This document shows, in pieces, positions 1-14,600 of a stretch of 64,000 nt of DNA. The notes beneath the pieces were generated by a model. It was given only the letters and a program-made list of their open reading frames with translations, was not told the DNA's origin and made no database searches. The stretch comes from Siderastrea siderea (Eukaryota > Cnidaria > Anthozoa > Scleractinia > Rhizangiidae): assembly GCA_964030785.1 (NCBI GenBank), contig OZ034969.1, positions 71,847,562-71,911,561 of the forward strand. Reading direction: 5' to 3'. Numbering within the stretch: position 1 is the stretch's first letter; each line of letters starts with the position of its first letter. The translations under genes and the position numbers were made by a program.

Positions 1-2
1 CA

Positions 3-1275
3 AGTACCTCGCCGTCTGTCAGCCCAAGCGTTTCACCATCAATAAGTGTGTCTACAAGTACCTCTAATTCTCTCAGTGCAAGCGTTTCACCTTCCATAAG
101 TGTGTCTACAAGTTCCTTGCCGTCTGTCAGTGCAAGCCTTTCACCTTCCATAAGTGTGTCTCCAAGCACCTCGCCGTCTGTCAGCCCAAGCGTTTCAGCT
201 TCCATAAGTGTGTCTACAAGTACTTCGCGGTCTGTCAGCCCAAGCCCTTCACCATCAATAAGTGTGTCTAGAAGTACCTCTAATTCGGTCAGTGCAAGCG
301 TTTCACCTTCCATAAGTGTGTCTACAAATACCTCGCCGTCTGTCAGCCCAAGTGTTTCACCTTCCATAAGTGGGTCTCCAAGCACCTCGCTGTCTGTCAG
401 CCCAAGCGTTTCACCATCAATAAGTGTGTCTACAGGTACCTATAATTCGGTCAGTGCAAGCGTTTCACCTTCGATAAGTATGTCTCCAAATACCTCGCTG
501 TCTTTCACCCCGGATGTTTCGCCTTCCATAAGTGTCTCTACAACTACCTTCCCTTCTGTCAGCTCAAGTGTTTCAGCTTCCATAAGTCTGTCTACAAGTA
601 CCTCGCCGTTGATCAGCCAGAGCGTTTCACTTTTTAAAAGTGTGTCTACAAGCACCTCTAATTCTGTCAGCGCAAGGCTTTCACCATCAATAAGTGTGTC
701 TACAAGTACCTTTAATTCTGTCAGCCCAAGCCTTTCACCTTTCATAAGTGTGTCTACAAGTACCTCACCGTCTGTCAGTGCAAGTGTTTCACCTTCCATA
801 AGTGTGTCTTTAAGTATCTCGCCTTCTGTCAGCCCGAGCGTTTCACCTTCCATAAGTGTGTCTACAAGTACCTCGCCGTCTGTCATCCCAAGTGTTTCAC
901 CATCAATAAGTGCGTCTAAAAGCGCCTCTAATTCTGTCAGTGCAAGCGTTTCACCTTCCGTAAGTGTGTCTCCGAGCACCTTGTCGTCTGTCAGTGGAAG
1001 CGTTTCAGCTTCCAAAAGTTTGTCTTCAAGTACCTCGCCCTCTGTCAGCCCAAGCGTTGCAGCTTCCATAAGTGTGTCTACAAGCACTTCGCCGTCTGTC
1101 ATCCCAAGCCTTTCACCTTCCATAAGTGTCTCTACAACTAATTCCCATTCTGTCAGCCCAAGCCTTTCAGCTTCAGCAAGTGTGTTCACAAGTACTTCTC
1201 ATTCTGTAAGCTCTAGCATTTCACTTTCCAGAAGTGTGTCTCCATCCATGAGTCAAAGCGTATCTGCATCAATAG
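3..1275 (+). CDS. Mucin-like gene exon with Ser/Thr-rich 18-residue tandem repeats
   Basis: The frame is open from base 3 to the donor at 1276 (G|GTGAG, phase 1), so the exon begins outside the window and no start codon is needed here. It is built of about 23 copies of a 54 bp unit encoding 18 residues of the type TSTSPSVSPSVSPSISVS, over half of them Ser or Thr. Copies differ by scattered substitutions, with Asn-Ser replacing Pro-Ser in many units. Such regions are typically heavily O-glycosylated stalks. Confidence 0.85.
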
Positions 1276-4200
1276 GTGAGCATCCTGCAATTTTTTGCCC
1301 TTTTTTACATTAATATAAGTCATCTAGAAGCCAGAAGTTGCCACTGCTGCTTCCTTGTTTTATACTCGGAAATAGTTATTTCTTTCTTTGAATTTCCACC
1401 ATACTATCTTGTTGTCAGAATAGCAAACAAATACATTTTCAAAATAAGAACTGATTATTTAGATCCCCTCAAAGACAATTTTTTGTACTTGTTTTTTTTT
1501 GCGTTTTGCATCTAGCCTCCACTCTTCGTACACCCCCTAAGCCTCCACTGCAAACTCCTTTTATCATCTTTGGAGCTTTCTACTTAACCTTGTTATGCGA
1601 TCGATTTGTTTTAATCCAGTAGGTTGCACTATCATTTAATATTTTAAAACAGCTAATGACTTTTCTCGTTTCATTTTTATTATTATTTTATAGCACCTCC
1701 ATATGTGAGCAATATGTATCCTTACGGCCCGAAGCAGGGTGATAAGGAGTTTGGTCTCAACGACTCTCCGTATTATTACTATGGTCATTGTCTGGAGATC
1801 AAAACAAACCGCTTTGGATTTCCATTCTTCGGGCAGAGGCATTACAAATTGCATGTAGGTATTCCTCGATGATTATTCGCAATCTTTGGAGTACAGCGAT
1901 AAGCTGATTTGAGCCCATGCGCATATGAAGATAATTTCACTTTGTTGCAGCCATGTGAATTGTTCAGTTTCTTGTTTCGGTTTCTAAACTAACCGCTATT
2001 CTAAAAGCTATGAAAATCTTAAGGGCTTAAATAAGAAATGGTGACACCTCGAATTGGACTATCAGCTCGTCCAGGAGTTCTTACATGGTGACTCCTGGTT
2101 ACACTGAAGATAATCATTGGAGCATATTGACCTGCATGCCTTGATCAATCTCCAAGATTCGAAAACAACAGGCATTTCTTCCAAGGTAGCGTAACCGGTC
2201 CTTCAGCTTGATGCTAATTGTATTTGTGTCCTCTTTTTTTGCAAATACCCATATGGTAAAGCCTTTGGGTTTCTTCGGATTATATTACATCTAATGTTAC
2301 TTCTTTTAATTTATACTTCGTTCACTGGAGACCTAAATGACGTCTACTGAACGAATACCAGTGACTTGAATGGATTCCAGTATAAATCAAGATCGCTTTT
2401 TCTTAGACTTTATTCTTGCTGTCACAGTTTTAATAATAAAGATCAGATTACACTTTATTTTTTCCTTATTTTACAGATATGTCGCAATGGCAAAATCCAG
2501 CTGAATTATGAATGGAGCTTTTGGTGGCCTCAAAAGTTTGGTGTGTACCGGTGGTTTAGCAATATGGCGATCATTGCACCATTCTGGGCTACGACTGATG
2601 AGTATCTGGCTTTTAAGGCCGGTTACTCAAAGGTTTATTACCACGTATACAGCCAAATCAGACAAAACACCGTTCAAAGCCAAACAAGTAACATGTTGGC
2701 CATGGCCTCACAACATGTTAAGCTCTACGACAAGAGTGGAAAATTCACCAACTTCAAAGCCACTTGGGTTCTTGTTGTGACATGGGAAAACATCTGTCCC
2801 TATGTCTATTATCCGTATTGGTATTACTATTGGTATAACTGGGGACTCCCTGAGTTAAACTGCGACTGGGTAAGTGGTCGTACATCTCTTTGGCCTCACA
2901 AAGGAAGTACGCATGTTATGGTGTTGTAGAAACCATAGTTATTTTGTCTAAGTTTGTGTTATCATGCACCTTTCCCTTGAACCATTTGTTTTGTGTCACG
3001 TGGTGATCAAGACACCAAGAAAGAGCCGAAAGTAAACAACAAAACTTTTTTGGAGTGTATGGAAGCGTAATTTTTAAATGAAAGCTAACATCTTTACCAC
3101 ATGGTTTTGGCAGACAAAATAATGTCAACAGCTTCTTTTTCTTGCAGAGTAACACTTTTCAAGCTGTCATTATCACAGATGGGTTTAATACATTTTTGAT
3201 GTACAATTATCCTCGTGGAGGAATAGAGTGGGTCGTGCCAGTAATTCCGTAAGTTTCATATCACGTAATCTACCATACATCAGTGAGCCTGCAATGCAAG
3301 ACGTTTACCGCTTCAAACTGAAGCATTAGAGAATATGGCCTGGGTCCTGGGCCTGGGTCCTGTCGTTCCTTTTTGTACCTACCTGCCTGGTTGATCTGTG
3401 GGACTCTTCCAAACGTTTTAAAAACGTTGCAACTGAATAAGGACAGGCTTGGTTTCCTAGTTCATTTCGCTTGAAAAGGTCGTGCCAATACCTTTTTGTG
3501 CAAAAACAACACGAATAATGTCTTGGATTGTATTCTCACGAAATTCTAGAAGTCCACCGAACCAAATTCATTTTCAAACCAGACAACTAATTAATAATTG
3601 CGACCCCGTCAGTTTCTGATCTTCAAAGTCTAAAATGATTCTTAGATTTTGTGATTGTCGTCGTCTGGCACAGTTTTAACAATATGCGCCCTAGCATCTA
3701 CTGAATCTCCTTAATCTCTAATCTTTCCTCTTCCTTTTCTTGAGAGAGGCAAAAAATGACGGCCTTCATATCGAAGGTTACAATCTATTGTTTTCACAGT
3801 ACTTCGTATTTTCTGCGCTGAAGTGTGTGTGAAAGGAAAAGTTTCTAAAAGCGGATGTATTTGTATAGACGTGGTGAACAGTCATGGTAACTCGTTTTAC
3901 TCCACAAATGCTTTTATTGATTATATTTTCTCGTGCAGGTATTACTATCGTTACTGGACTAATTCGTACGGTCTTCCTGTCGCTGGTTGGAATGCAGGAG
4001 ATGACGACCAAACCTATATAAACATGAAAGGGTAAGAAAATGGAATTACATCCACTTATAAATAAATTTGGCTATTTTGCCTTCATTGGTAATTTTGTAT
4101 CCCAGAATGTCTCTTTAGCATACCAAACAACTATTGTAGCTTCAAAAACCCCACTAGAGCACGATAAGGCGAACTCGCAACATTTTCCCCAGACCCCTGA

Positions 4201-5090
4201 CCCTAAGAAACTAAGCATACGTGGGTTGGAGTTGTTCGTTTTTGCTGTGCTTTATGAATTTAAGTTTTAGATTTTTAAAAAAAATCAATTTGAGGAGAAC
4301 GGTTTTACTGGGGAAATCCGCATAGAGATATTAAATACTAGCAAAATGTTTGAGCTGACTTCTTAGTAAATATATAGTATTGCTCAAATTGACATAATTT
4401 TATGGTAAAGTTAACAGACAATGCTTTAATGAGAATGCCAGAGAATCAGGTTGACGGTTTTCCTTTCTGTTAATGTTTATTCTAGTTCAGGCACTCTATT
4501 TGGAATGTACAACCTCGACAAAAAGGACGGAAACACTGGTATGATGGGAAGACATTTTTGGAGGATCGAGAACAGCGATGGACGAAGTGCCCTGGATAAG
4601 TGCTTTTCTTGGGCTTATCTTCAAGAATATATAGACTTCCGTTACTGGTACAACCGAGAAATGCGATGGGATTGGCGTATTGCTTGTCCTTGCACTGGAT
4701 GGCAGGCTTGGTTGGACTGGGGAAGATTCTTTTGGGACTGGAGAAAGTATTCCTGGCCGGACTGGTGCTTTGAGTCCAGGCGCTCCAAGTACATTTTTCA
4801 TTATAGTCCTGGAAAAGGATTTATATATTTTAAAATGACACAAATGTGTTGTTACTCTACGGACTGGCAAAACTGGGGTGCGCTCAAGGTTGGATCCCCT
4901 GATGGAAGTCGTGTTAAAGTGGAAGCTTATTATTACTGGTGGAATCGCGTAGAAACGGTTCACACTGACGAGGAAGCATATAAATATTGCTGTGTTGACA
5001 TACCTTTGTGCAATTTGTTTTATCATTATCGTCCGTCTGATAACTGCCGCCTTTACAGACCACCTCGAAGACGTAAGTTATGCCTGTTTC

Positions 5091-5150
<60 letters not shown>

Positions 5151-5288
5151 CCATCCATCCATCATCTCCATCCATAGATAAATCGACCGAACTACCGACT
5201 GACGACTGACTGACTGACTGACTGACTGACTGACTGACTGACTGACTGACTGACTGGCTGGCTGGCTAGCTGGCTGACTGGCTGCCTG

Positions 5289-5330
<42 letters not shown>

Positions 5331-8300
5331 TGACTGACTGACTGACTGACTGACTGACTGACTGACTGACTGGCTAGCCGGCATGCTGGTTGGGTGATTG
5401 GCTGGACCGTGGTACCGTGTAGTTTCTGTACTATATACAGCTCACAACACTGATTCAATGTTGTCCTCTGTTTTAATGGTTAACTCAGGTTGGTTCTGGG
5501 GTGATCCACATTTTAAGACACTGGATGGTGGAAATTACACGTTCAATGGCCTGGGCGAGTATGTGATGATCGATGCACAGAATGGATTATTCCAACTGCA
5601 GGCCAGGACAAGCCTTGCACAGGGAAATTCAACAACTGCTACCATCTTCACATCCGGAGCTGCTAAAGAAGAAAATACAAGCACTGTTGAGGTCAGAGTA
5701 AGGAAAGGAGGTGAGGGAGAGTCTGGTATCATTACCTGAAAACTGGAAAATAGACCAGTTCCGATCTAAACAATAGAAAATTGCCCAGATATTAATCGTA
5801 TTTCGAAATCAAGTGCATTTTGTTAAAACCTTACTAAAGTTGTCATCCTATAACTTCTATATATTCACAAACTCAGTTTGTTCCTATTGTTGACTTTTGT
5901 AAGCCACCTATACCCCAGTACCGACAATCACACCTGGACCTGACATACATGTGATCGCGCAACCATTGTTTTGACATATGCCTACGCAGAGTCGTCTTTT
6001 CTGCTGTATCTATGAAACCTTTTCTTATCTGCAATGTATCCGTTTCAGATGACGTTATGTCACTGAATGTCCGCTAACTTCATTTTATGAAAGAAATAAA
6101 ATTGCTGGATAACCTGATGCAAACACTTGTTCGATATTAGAAGAATTTGACGACCCCTTATATGATCTCTCTAATTATTACAAACTTTCTCTTGTGTTTA
6201 TTTCACGGTATGTACACGTCATATCAGAGCCCGCGCGCTAGCGCGCCAGCGGAGCACCTTTGCTAAGGAAATTTGGTAACCTATCGATCCGAAAAATTTT
6301 CGTTGTGACGTCAGTGTACGTCCGCCCGCCCGTGCAGACTCTGGGGGAGGGGGAGGGGAGTTCCAAGACAACCCGACGGGGGTGGAGAATGCCGTCTTTT
6401 CTTGACGGGAAACTGCGCGGTGCTTTCGGCCAACCGGTGTTTTTCTTGGCGGAAAATCGCATGACCACCGTCGCTTTTGAAAGAAAGAGGTTTTTTTTAA
6501 AAGCTTAGTTTGTTTAGTAAAACGATTCAGCTCGACCGAAGTGACGTTTACAACTTGAGAAAAAATATCAGATATTTATAAATGGAAAGAAAATGTTCAA
6601 AAGAATACTCAGTTGTCCTTTTGGTGGGAGGCAAAAAGTTCAAGTTACTAAATTTGCCTTCGACGACTTTGTCTTTGTTGTCGGTAATCTGCTGCGAACT
6701 CGGTCGGCACAACGCTTGAGTTCGCAGTATTTCGCAGCGGTCCCAACCCCAAATATAACAGAGCTAGTGCCTTCTGGTTTTTTCTGTCGACAACATGGTT
6801 TTTGCGGCGGTCCGAACACATTTTTCTCAGAAAAACACCCGCCTGTTTAATCGACCGACCTGCGAACACACATTTTGAACGTAGTGCCAGGTTGGTCGAC
6901 TGGTTAGAGCGATTTCCTAACATTCGGGCGCTCTGGGGTTCAAATCCGTGAGAGGAATGTTTTTTTTTTCATTTTTTTTCTTTTCTTTCTTTCTTTTTTT
7001 GGGTATTACTTTAAAAAATAAATAAGTTCGAGCAATATAAAAATCTATATATTATTATGTTGCTTAACAAAAAAAAGGAAACTCAGTAATTGTGCTTCTT
7101 CTGTTTCGTTCAGGTGGAATTGACATTCTGGTTGACCACACAACGTACAACGGTTACAACAATCTGACAAACACAAGTGTAAACATTGGTGGAAACCTTT
7201 CTTTCTCGAAACCAGAAGAAAACTGTCTGGAGGTTTCTTTTCCCTCAACAACTTCTGTTCAATTTTGTGAGAAAAAAGAAATGCTGTCTTTCGTCGCAAC
7301 TCCAGGAGATGATCACAAAAATACCACGAAAGGGTTGCTGGGAACTTGGAACGATAACCCGGATGACGACTACACCTTGCCTGATGGGACGGTTTTGTCA
7401 TCATCTTCAACATTAAGGAAGATTCACTTTGAGTTTGGTGTTAAGTGTGAGTATATTACTGATTCTCGTGAGTCCTGCCCTTAAATATCACACTAAACGT
7501 AATTAGGACCTGACAATGCCAAGAATGGTTATAAAAGCATCGGCTTGCTGGTATAGTCTTTTGGAGATACAGTAGTATATGTCTCACAGACATAAACGGA
7601 GAACAATTTGTCAAAACAGCCGACAGAGAGACGGTATAAAATGGTGTTACTCAAAGGAGCCTTGTCAGAGTGAAAAAACGTTGCTAACAACACGATACAA
7701 GCTAGTTTAAGATATAGATGCGCAGTATCACAGCCGGCCCGGGCGTAGAGCGGGAAACGTCCTCATTTATAGGATTTAAAGTCGGAGATTCAATCGAGGA
7801 ATAGAAGACTGAAAAAAGAAACTAAAATGTGTTCATCTTTGGTTTATTGCCCTGCTTGCTGACACTCAAGAGTAAATATGGCTGCATTTTTACTCAGATC
7901 GGTTGCTTGCAAGCGCCATAATAATATAACTTCTATCGAACTGAGTACGATAGGTACAGTGAAAATCTTTCAAATATAGCTTTCTTACTTTCACTTTATT
8001 GTCTCTTGGAGAGACCCGATTGAAAAGTAGTGTTGTCACTTCAGTTACTCAAGGTCCTATCTACTCTACCTGATCGGTACCAGTGGTACCAAATGTTATA
8101 CATCGGATCCAATTGACTTTGTATGTATTGAAAAACCCGCTAATAGTCCAAAACGACTATCACTACCTAACTAAAATAGAGTGATTCGCAATCGAAAACA
8201 TGTAACATTTTTAAAAATGCCTCAAGAGAACCACAGGAATATCGTGAATAGTGTTCCTCGTATATAGATTTCAACTAACCCATTTCAAAAGAACAGCAGA

Positions 8301-8539
8301 ACTACTGATAACCCTGAATAAATTGCTTGAAAAGGTTTGAAAACAGTCATGGTAGTTGAAACACCATTTACTTTGATTAAATGTTACGACAATGATTACA
8401 GAAGCGTCAAATACAATCGCAGTGATCGAACCCCGTAACACAGACACCGTCGTGACCAGGAGCCTTGTACGGCATTCATGTAAAGCAATTTATTTATTTA
8501 TTTAGTCAGTCAGTCAGTCAGTCAGTCAGTCAGTCAGTC

Positions 8540-8608
<69 letters not shown>

Positions 8609-11600
8609 TATTTAGAGACTTTAATTTAGAGACTTTGACTGGAGTGAACGTCTGACGTTAAAAGTTACGCCGGACGTTAAGGTTTATGCAACTCGCCCCT
8701 GGCGTGTGTTTCTCGAAAGCCTCGAAAACGTTTCGGCTCTGAAAAGCCATTTGTACAAACATGAACCACTCATTCCTAAAGGCTGTCATTTTAACACGTG
8801 TTTAAGACCAGAAAATATTAACTTATAACAAACTTTCATGCTTAGAAACGTCTTTGTTTACAAGTTACAGTGTGAATGATCGTGCCCGAAATCGGCCTGG
8901 TCGGGACTAGAAACTTGTCCGTACTAACGAGATATCCATAATTAACCGGGTGTCTGTTAAGAAAGCAGGGTTAAACTGTATTTGTTCTGACCCCGTTGAT
9001 TTTGTTTCAGGGCAAATAAACCAGTCCCAGTCCTTGTTCACTTATAACTATGCTCAAAACGAAAGCGTGGGCACCTTTGCTAAGCCTGATTTTGAGCCCA
9101 TGTTCGCGGACAATATCACGTGGTATAACGACAGTTTAAGGCTTGTAGCTGAAGCTCAGTGTGGAGATGATTATGAATGCTTGTTTGACGTGGCCTCCAC
9201 AAATGACCTGTCCGTTGGCATGGTAACAAAAGATATTAGCATTCAGCTGGTGAACGAGTCAAACGCTCTTGGTAAGCGAAGTTGAATAGAATGATTGGAT
9301 AAATATTTAACAAAAGAGTGTTGTGTAAGATGTAATATGAATATAACAATGACACTGTATTGTCGTTATTTGAAGAAGTAAGATACGGTGATACGCCATC
9401 CGAAAAACGCACCTCAACCCCAGAATGTTTTCACTAAAGTGGCAGATCTTAGCACATCTTAATTGAGCCTGGTTCTTTAGGTTTCCGTGCCGTTAGTAGC
9501 GAAGCATGTAAATGCAAGTAAGAATGCTGTCTAATTATCCTTTATTTGTTTTTATCTATTTTGTTAGAAAACTTTCCACCCAAGATAGTGGATGTTCCAA
9601 GCACAATCAATGCCACCCTTTATAAAACCGTTCAGTTGGATATAACAGCAGAAGATAACGATACAATAACGTTTAGAGTGATTAATAAGCCTGCAGGCGC
9701 CACGGTGAACCAAAGTGGAAACGTGCTTAACTTTACTTGGCCGGTTACATCAACACAAAGGGTAGGCTGCATAAGCAACCCAACATCAAATATTATACTG
9801 CAACGCTAAATTGGTCGAAATCGATCAAGTGACGCGATAGTGTCTCTCCTCAGCGGGTGTCTATCAGCGCAAAGTGCCTGTTTTTGGAGTTTTTCTGTCT
9901 CAAGCCCTATGTATGATATAGGGTTCCCTCGAAAATTTGAAACTTCATATAAGCCCTCGAACGTGAACCTATCACACTATAGTGACTTCGACAGAGAACT
10001 CTATCAACTGACTGAAGAAAGAAATTTGCTTTTGCTTTGGCTTTGCCTCACTGTGCTGCGTGATTTCTTTAAAAAACTCGTGCCAATTTCTTAACCAATC
10101 AGATTTAAGTAAGCCCCAAACCAACCGTGGCTTGCTCGCGCGCGTTTTCCCACAACTGTCGCTAGATGCACGTATTTACTTCGAGTCTTGATTGGTTCAT
10201 TATATCGTTTGAATCTGATGTGATGGGCCAAAGAAATTAGTTTGGCCGGTTTTCGTTTTACGTCCCACACTTAGAAACCGCTCTAACTAACCAAGTATTT
10301 GAGCATCGTTCAGTTGAGGAGGGGAAAGAAACTTTTAATATTAATTTTTTACCCGTAACTAAAATCTAACAGTCTAGAAACTAGTTATTTTCTGTTGTTT
10401 TAGTTTAATCTGTCCTTCGTTGCTACCGACGACAAAGGCGCGAGTGCAACCTGGAATCCAACGATTAACATGTGCGCCTGCGATCATGATGGTCAGTGTG
10501 TGCAGCCGGAAGAGGGAGACCCCGTCAACACTGACAGCAAGTTTGTTTACATGGGATGCGCATGTCAAGGAGGCTATACGGGAAGGTTCTGTGATAGTGA
10601 CATTGACGCCTGCGAGATGAATGGCCAGCCATGTTACGCGGATGTTGAGTGCATTGATCTTCCACCCCCAGCCAATACCAGTGGATATGAATGTGGACCT
10701 TGTCCAACCGGTTATACCGGAAATGGGGCGCAGTGTGCAGGTGGTTATAATAAATTGGCAACATAGTTTGCACGTTTCTCCCTTCATAAGAACTAACTCA
10801 ATGGTTTAACTACTTTTGTTTAACGTGCTTCAAATCGCTTTACACTGCGCTATTTGTCCCAGAACTGTTGTCTGATTACTTACAAAGTAAGTAGTAGTAA
10901 ATTTGTCAAAGCAGTCCATTTCCACTTCCCGCAGAAGGCCGTTTTTAATAGAAAGATTGAGGAGAAAACTCTACAATTTCCTCTTGAGGGCAGATGAGTT
11001 GATGTTCATCAACGAAACCGGAATTGAGTTAGCAACAAATTATTAACATACCTTTATTTCCTCAGAATTCGACGAATGCCAGAGTAATCAATCAAACATC
11101 TGCGAGCAAGTGTGTGTCAATGTACCAGGGTCCTTCTTCTGTGATTGTCGCGATGGATACAAGCTTACTGCTGATGGGCAAAGTTGTGAGGGTAAGGCAT
11201 TTGCTATAAAAATTCTAAGGTCTGGTTGATTCTTATTATGTTACATCAGTGAAAAAGAATGATAAAATTTAATAGGTCCGGAACTAGTTTGCACAAACAC
11301 ATGGGCAAACTTTATTTCCACTCGAATTTACAAGAGATTGTAGTTCTACTGGGAGCTATCGGTTTGTTGCAATTTAGATTAGCGATGGCCACAAGTTTTT
11401 TAGTGTTGTTCACTATTACGTGTTAACCTTCTTTAAAAAAAGCTTTATTATCTTATCATGAAATCTTCGACAAAAAGGTAAAAATATAATGGAAGCAAAA
11501 TACGCACATTCAAGGTTGATACAATGCTCTTGCAGAAATGAAGAAGGGCTCTCAAGTCGATTTTTGCTAAGAAAATATTCTGAAAATATTCTGATACCTA

Positions 11601-14600
11601 CCAACGGTGGTCATGACCTTCCAGGTCATGACCTTCCATAGCTCTACCACTGAGCTATGAGCGACTCATACAGCCTTACTCACAAATCGATTTGAGAGCG
11701 CTTCTTCATTTATTGCATTTTATTTATTTTACTAGTTTTCTCCACACGAACCGCCATTACAAGATACAACCTTAGAAAAACACTTTTTTTGACGGTTCTA
11801 AGGAAATAATTCCAATATCAATTCTTACTTAACAATACTCCCTTTCCCCTTACTTGCAGATATCAATGAATGTTTGCCAACAAATGACTGCATGCAGCAG
11901 TGCATCAATACTCAAGGAAGTTACAACTGTTCATGCGACCAGTATTTTGAAACAGATCCTACTGACTGGAGAAACTGTGTAGGTAAGTGTCAGTCGAGGT
12001 ACACTTATTTTAGGATCACACCTTGGAGACGCGGTGGTGTTGTTTTTAGCTCGTGGGATTTTTGATCGGATGATCAGATATTCTGTGGTTCAAGGCTTCG
12101 TCCCTGCTTTCCCCAGACAAGAAACTTCACTCCACAATGTCCGTCTCCACCCAGGTGTACAATCAGGAACCGGTGAAGCGTTGGAGAAATGAACCCCGTA
12201 AATCCTGATATAAAAAATGCACATTCTTCTTACTGTTCTCCATACATTTCTTATGGAACTAGTAAGGAGAATTTGTCTAAATATCAAATCATCTTATCCT
12301 TGAACAAGGAACGATAATGTAAAGAGAAATTTCATTTTCGTCACTGTTAGGGCCTAAAGGTTTAACGATATATATTACTGGAGGTTAACCCTGGGATGGA
12401 CAAGCATCCCATCCAAGGGGGAGTAGTCGTTTCAGGTATGAAAACCGGGTTCCCCCATGCAGTTTTGAGCCACCACACTTTGCTTTGAAGACTAACCTTT
12501 TTGACCTTTCACCTTCAAAGAAGAACCGCTGATACCAGGATTTCAATTTTTGACCATGCAAAACTTCATGGCTGCGCACTAGAACTTCAGTTTAAGAGTT
12601 AGACAATAGCTTCAGTTTGACTCCAATAACCCTTGTTGTGATGAGTGAAGCGCAGCAAGTTAGTTTGTTGTGCAATGAATCGAGCGCTCTGGCGCATTTC
12701 CAGCTGCCGTAGATATCAAGTCTCAGCTTATCTATCGAATACTTTTCGTGCAATGAATTGTCGTGAAAATTATAAGATTCATATCGGGCGTCAACTTCAG
12801 TGAAGGAGGCTTAAGCAGCTGCTATAAGCCCTTTTTGTTCAGGTCTCCTTACCCACCCATCCCATGCCGTTGAAATGTTGGACTCGAAGTCTTGAATGCA
12901 AGTGCAACTCACACGAGCGCAAGGCACTGACATCTAAGCTTCTGCTCGTGGCATCTTGGTACTTTCAACAGTATTTATATGTAGTGTTACTTGTTTTTCT
13001 AGCTACGAACCCCTGTTCTTCTGGCCATGACTGTCAGCATGTTTGCTTCAAAGGAAGCAACAACCAACCAACGTGTGCCTGCTATGCTAACTACGAATTG
13101 GAGAGTGATGGAAAGAAATGCAAAGGTGCGGAATAGCTTTAGTTTCTTAATAAGAGTCCGAATAGTTTAATGTGCAACGTTCTCGTTTTTGCTTTACTAA
13201 AAGGTACCGTTGACAACTCAGCCACAACACTTGGTCTTAAAATTCGTTTTACGCGTTTATTCCTTTTTAAATAATTCGCCTTTGTGGCAATGGTATTTAT
13301 TTTTATTCAAGCTCAAACACAAAATTAAAAGCATGTCCAAATATCTGGCTGGCTGATCAATACAAATGGTAACGTTTCCTAAGTGCAGGAAAACCCACAT
13401 AAGTTTCGATTGCTTTTGGCCTTGCCACTGATCTTTCAAAGAAAAATAATAGCACACATGGCAAGCACCTTTTAACAAGTTTCCGGCAAAACGTAATAAG
13501 AAGAAAAAGAAAAAAACTGCAAAAACGAAAGCAAACACATAGAGAATCGGCAAATGAGTTTGTTATATATCAGATCACAAAATTGAATATCGCGGTACAA
13601 TCATTTTTTATGGTACACTCGTCGGAACTCGTCAAAGGATATTGCACTTTTCAGCAATCCGATTGGCTTCCTACTCAGGCAATATAAGGCAATTATTCCT
13701 CTCAATTCCGTCGTACATAAACTCTTAGCCAACTGAACTTTGCCCTCCTCGCTGGCTATAAGGTTCATGAACCTCATAGCCAGATGAGCAATGAGCAATT
13801 ACTCATTTTATCTTCTCAGACATCGATGAATGTGACCCAACCAAGCTCCTCAATCGCTGCGAGCAGATTTGTGAAAATACCTTAGGAAGTTACAAGTGCT
13901 CCTGCCAAGAAGGGTTCGAACTGAACAAAGATGGATACGATTGTGAAGGTACTTGCCATTTGAAAATGCTCAGACAAAATCTTTATGTTTACTCTTCCAT
14001 TCTAATATGCCTATTCAAGGGGAAATTCAGTTTGCAGAGCTGTCCGACCACCAAATATTGCTAATGTAAGAAACTGAATCATTACTGCCATCGTCATCAT
14101 CATCATCATCATCATCATCAACATCATCATCATCATCATCAACTGTTCCGAATACCAGCTGCCAGGTTATATTTGTCCTATCTTCTGAATCTGTCTGCTT
14201 CGTGGCAATTTTGTCCTGCAATTTTTGTCTTGCCTTTTCACAATTAGGTGGATGAGATGGGTGGCACATCTCCAGACAGCCCCTCGTTTTTGACGCTTTC
14301 TTTCCAGCTATTGAACTGCTCTCAATTCCTTGATCTCATCTTGTATTCCTCATTGTTTACTGGACTTGGTCGTCAAACAATCAATATACACCGCGATAGT
14401 TGCCAACCCTGGCGCAAAGGCCGCATCGCCCCTATTGTTCATCACAGTTTTCCTTCTAAGAAGCGTGGCACACCAACTGCGTAGATATGATAAACTCCAA
14501 TTGATTGTCTCTATAATTTTCGTTTTCCAGATATTAATGAGTGTGTGGATGACGAGTTGTTCAATTGCACGGACGAATTTCACAAGTGCGTCAACACTCG

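Noticed and set aside
440..1189. 249-codon ORF on the minus strand
   Set aside because: It is the antisense reading of the 54 bp Ser-rich repeat; its periodicity follows from the repeat and it lacks independent support.
4914..5458. Minus-strand ORFs rich in SQSVSQ and ASQP
   Set aside because: They are translations of the GACT/GGCT microsatellite.
5092..8607. CRISPR-like array
   Set aside because: The repeats are simple tetranucleotides without spacers; the genome is animal.
10374..10787. Overlapping ORFs on both strands over the EGF exon
   Set aside because: The plus frame fixed by splice phases and Cys spacing is the EGF exon; the others are shadows.
14027..14269. ORF with a long Asp run
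   Set aside because: Product of the (ATC)n tract read on the minus strand.
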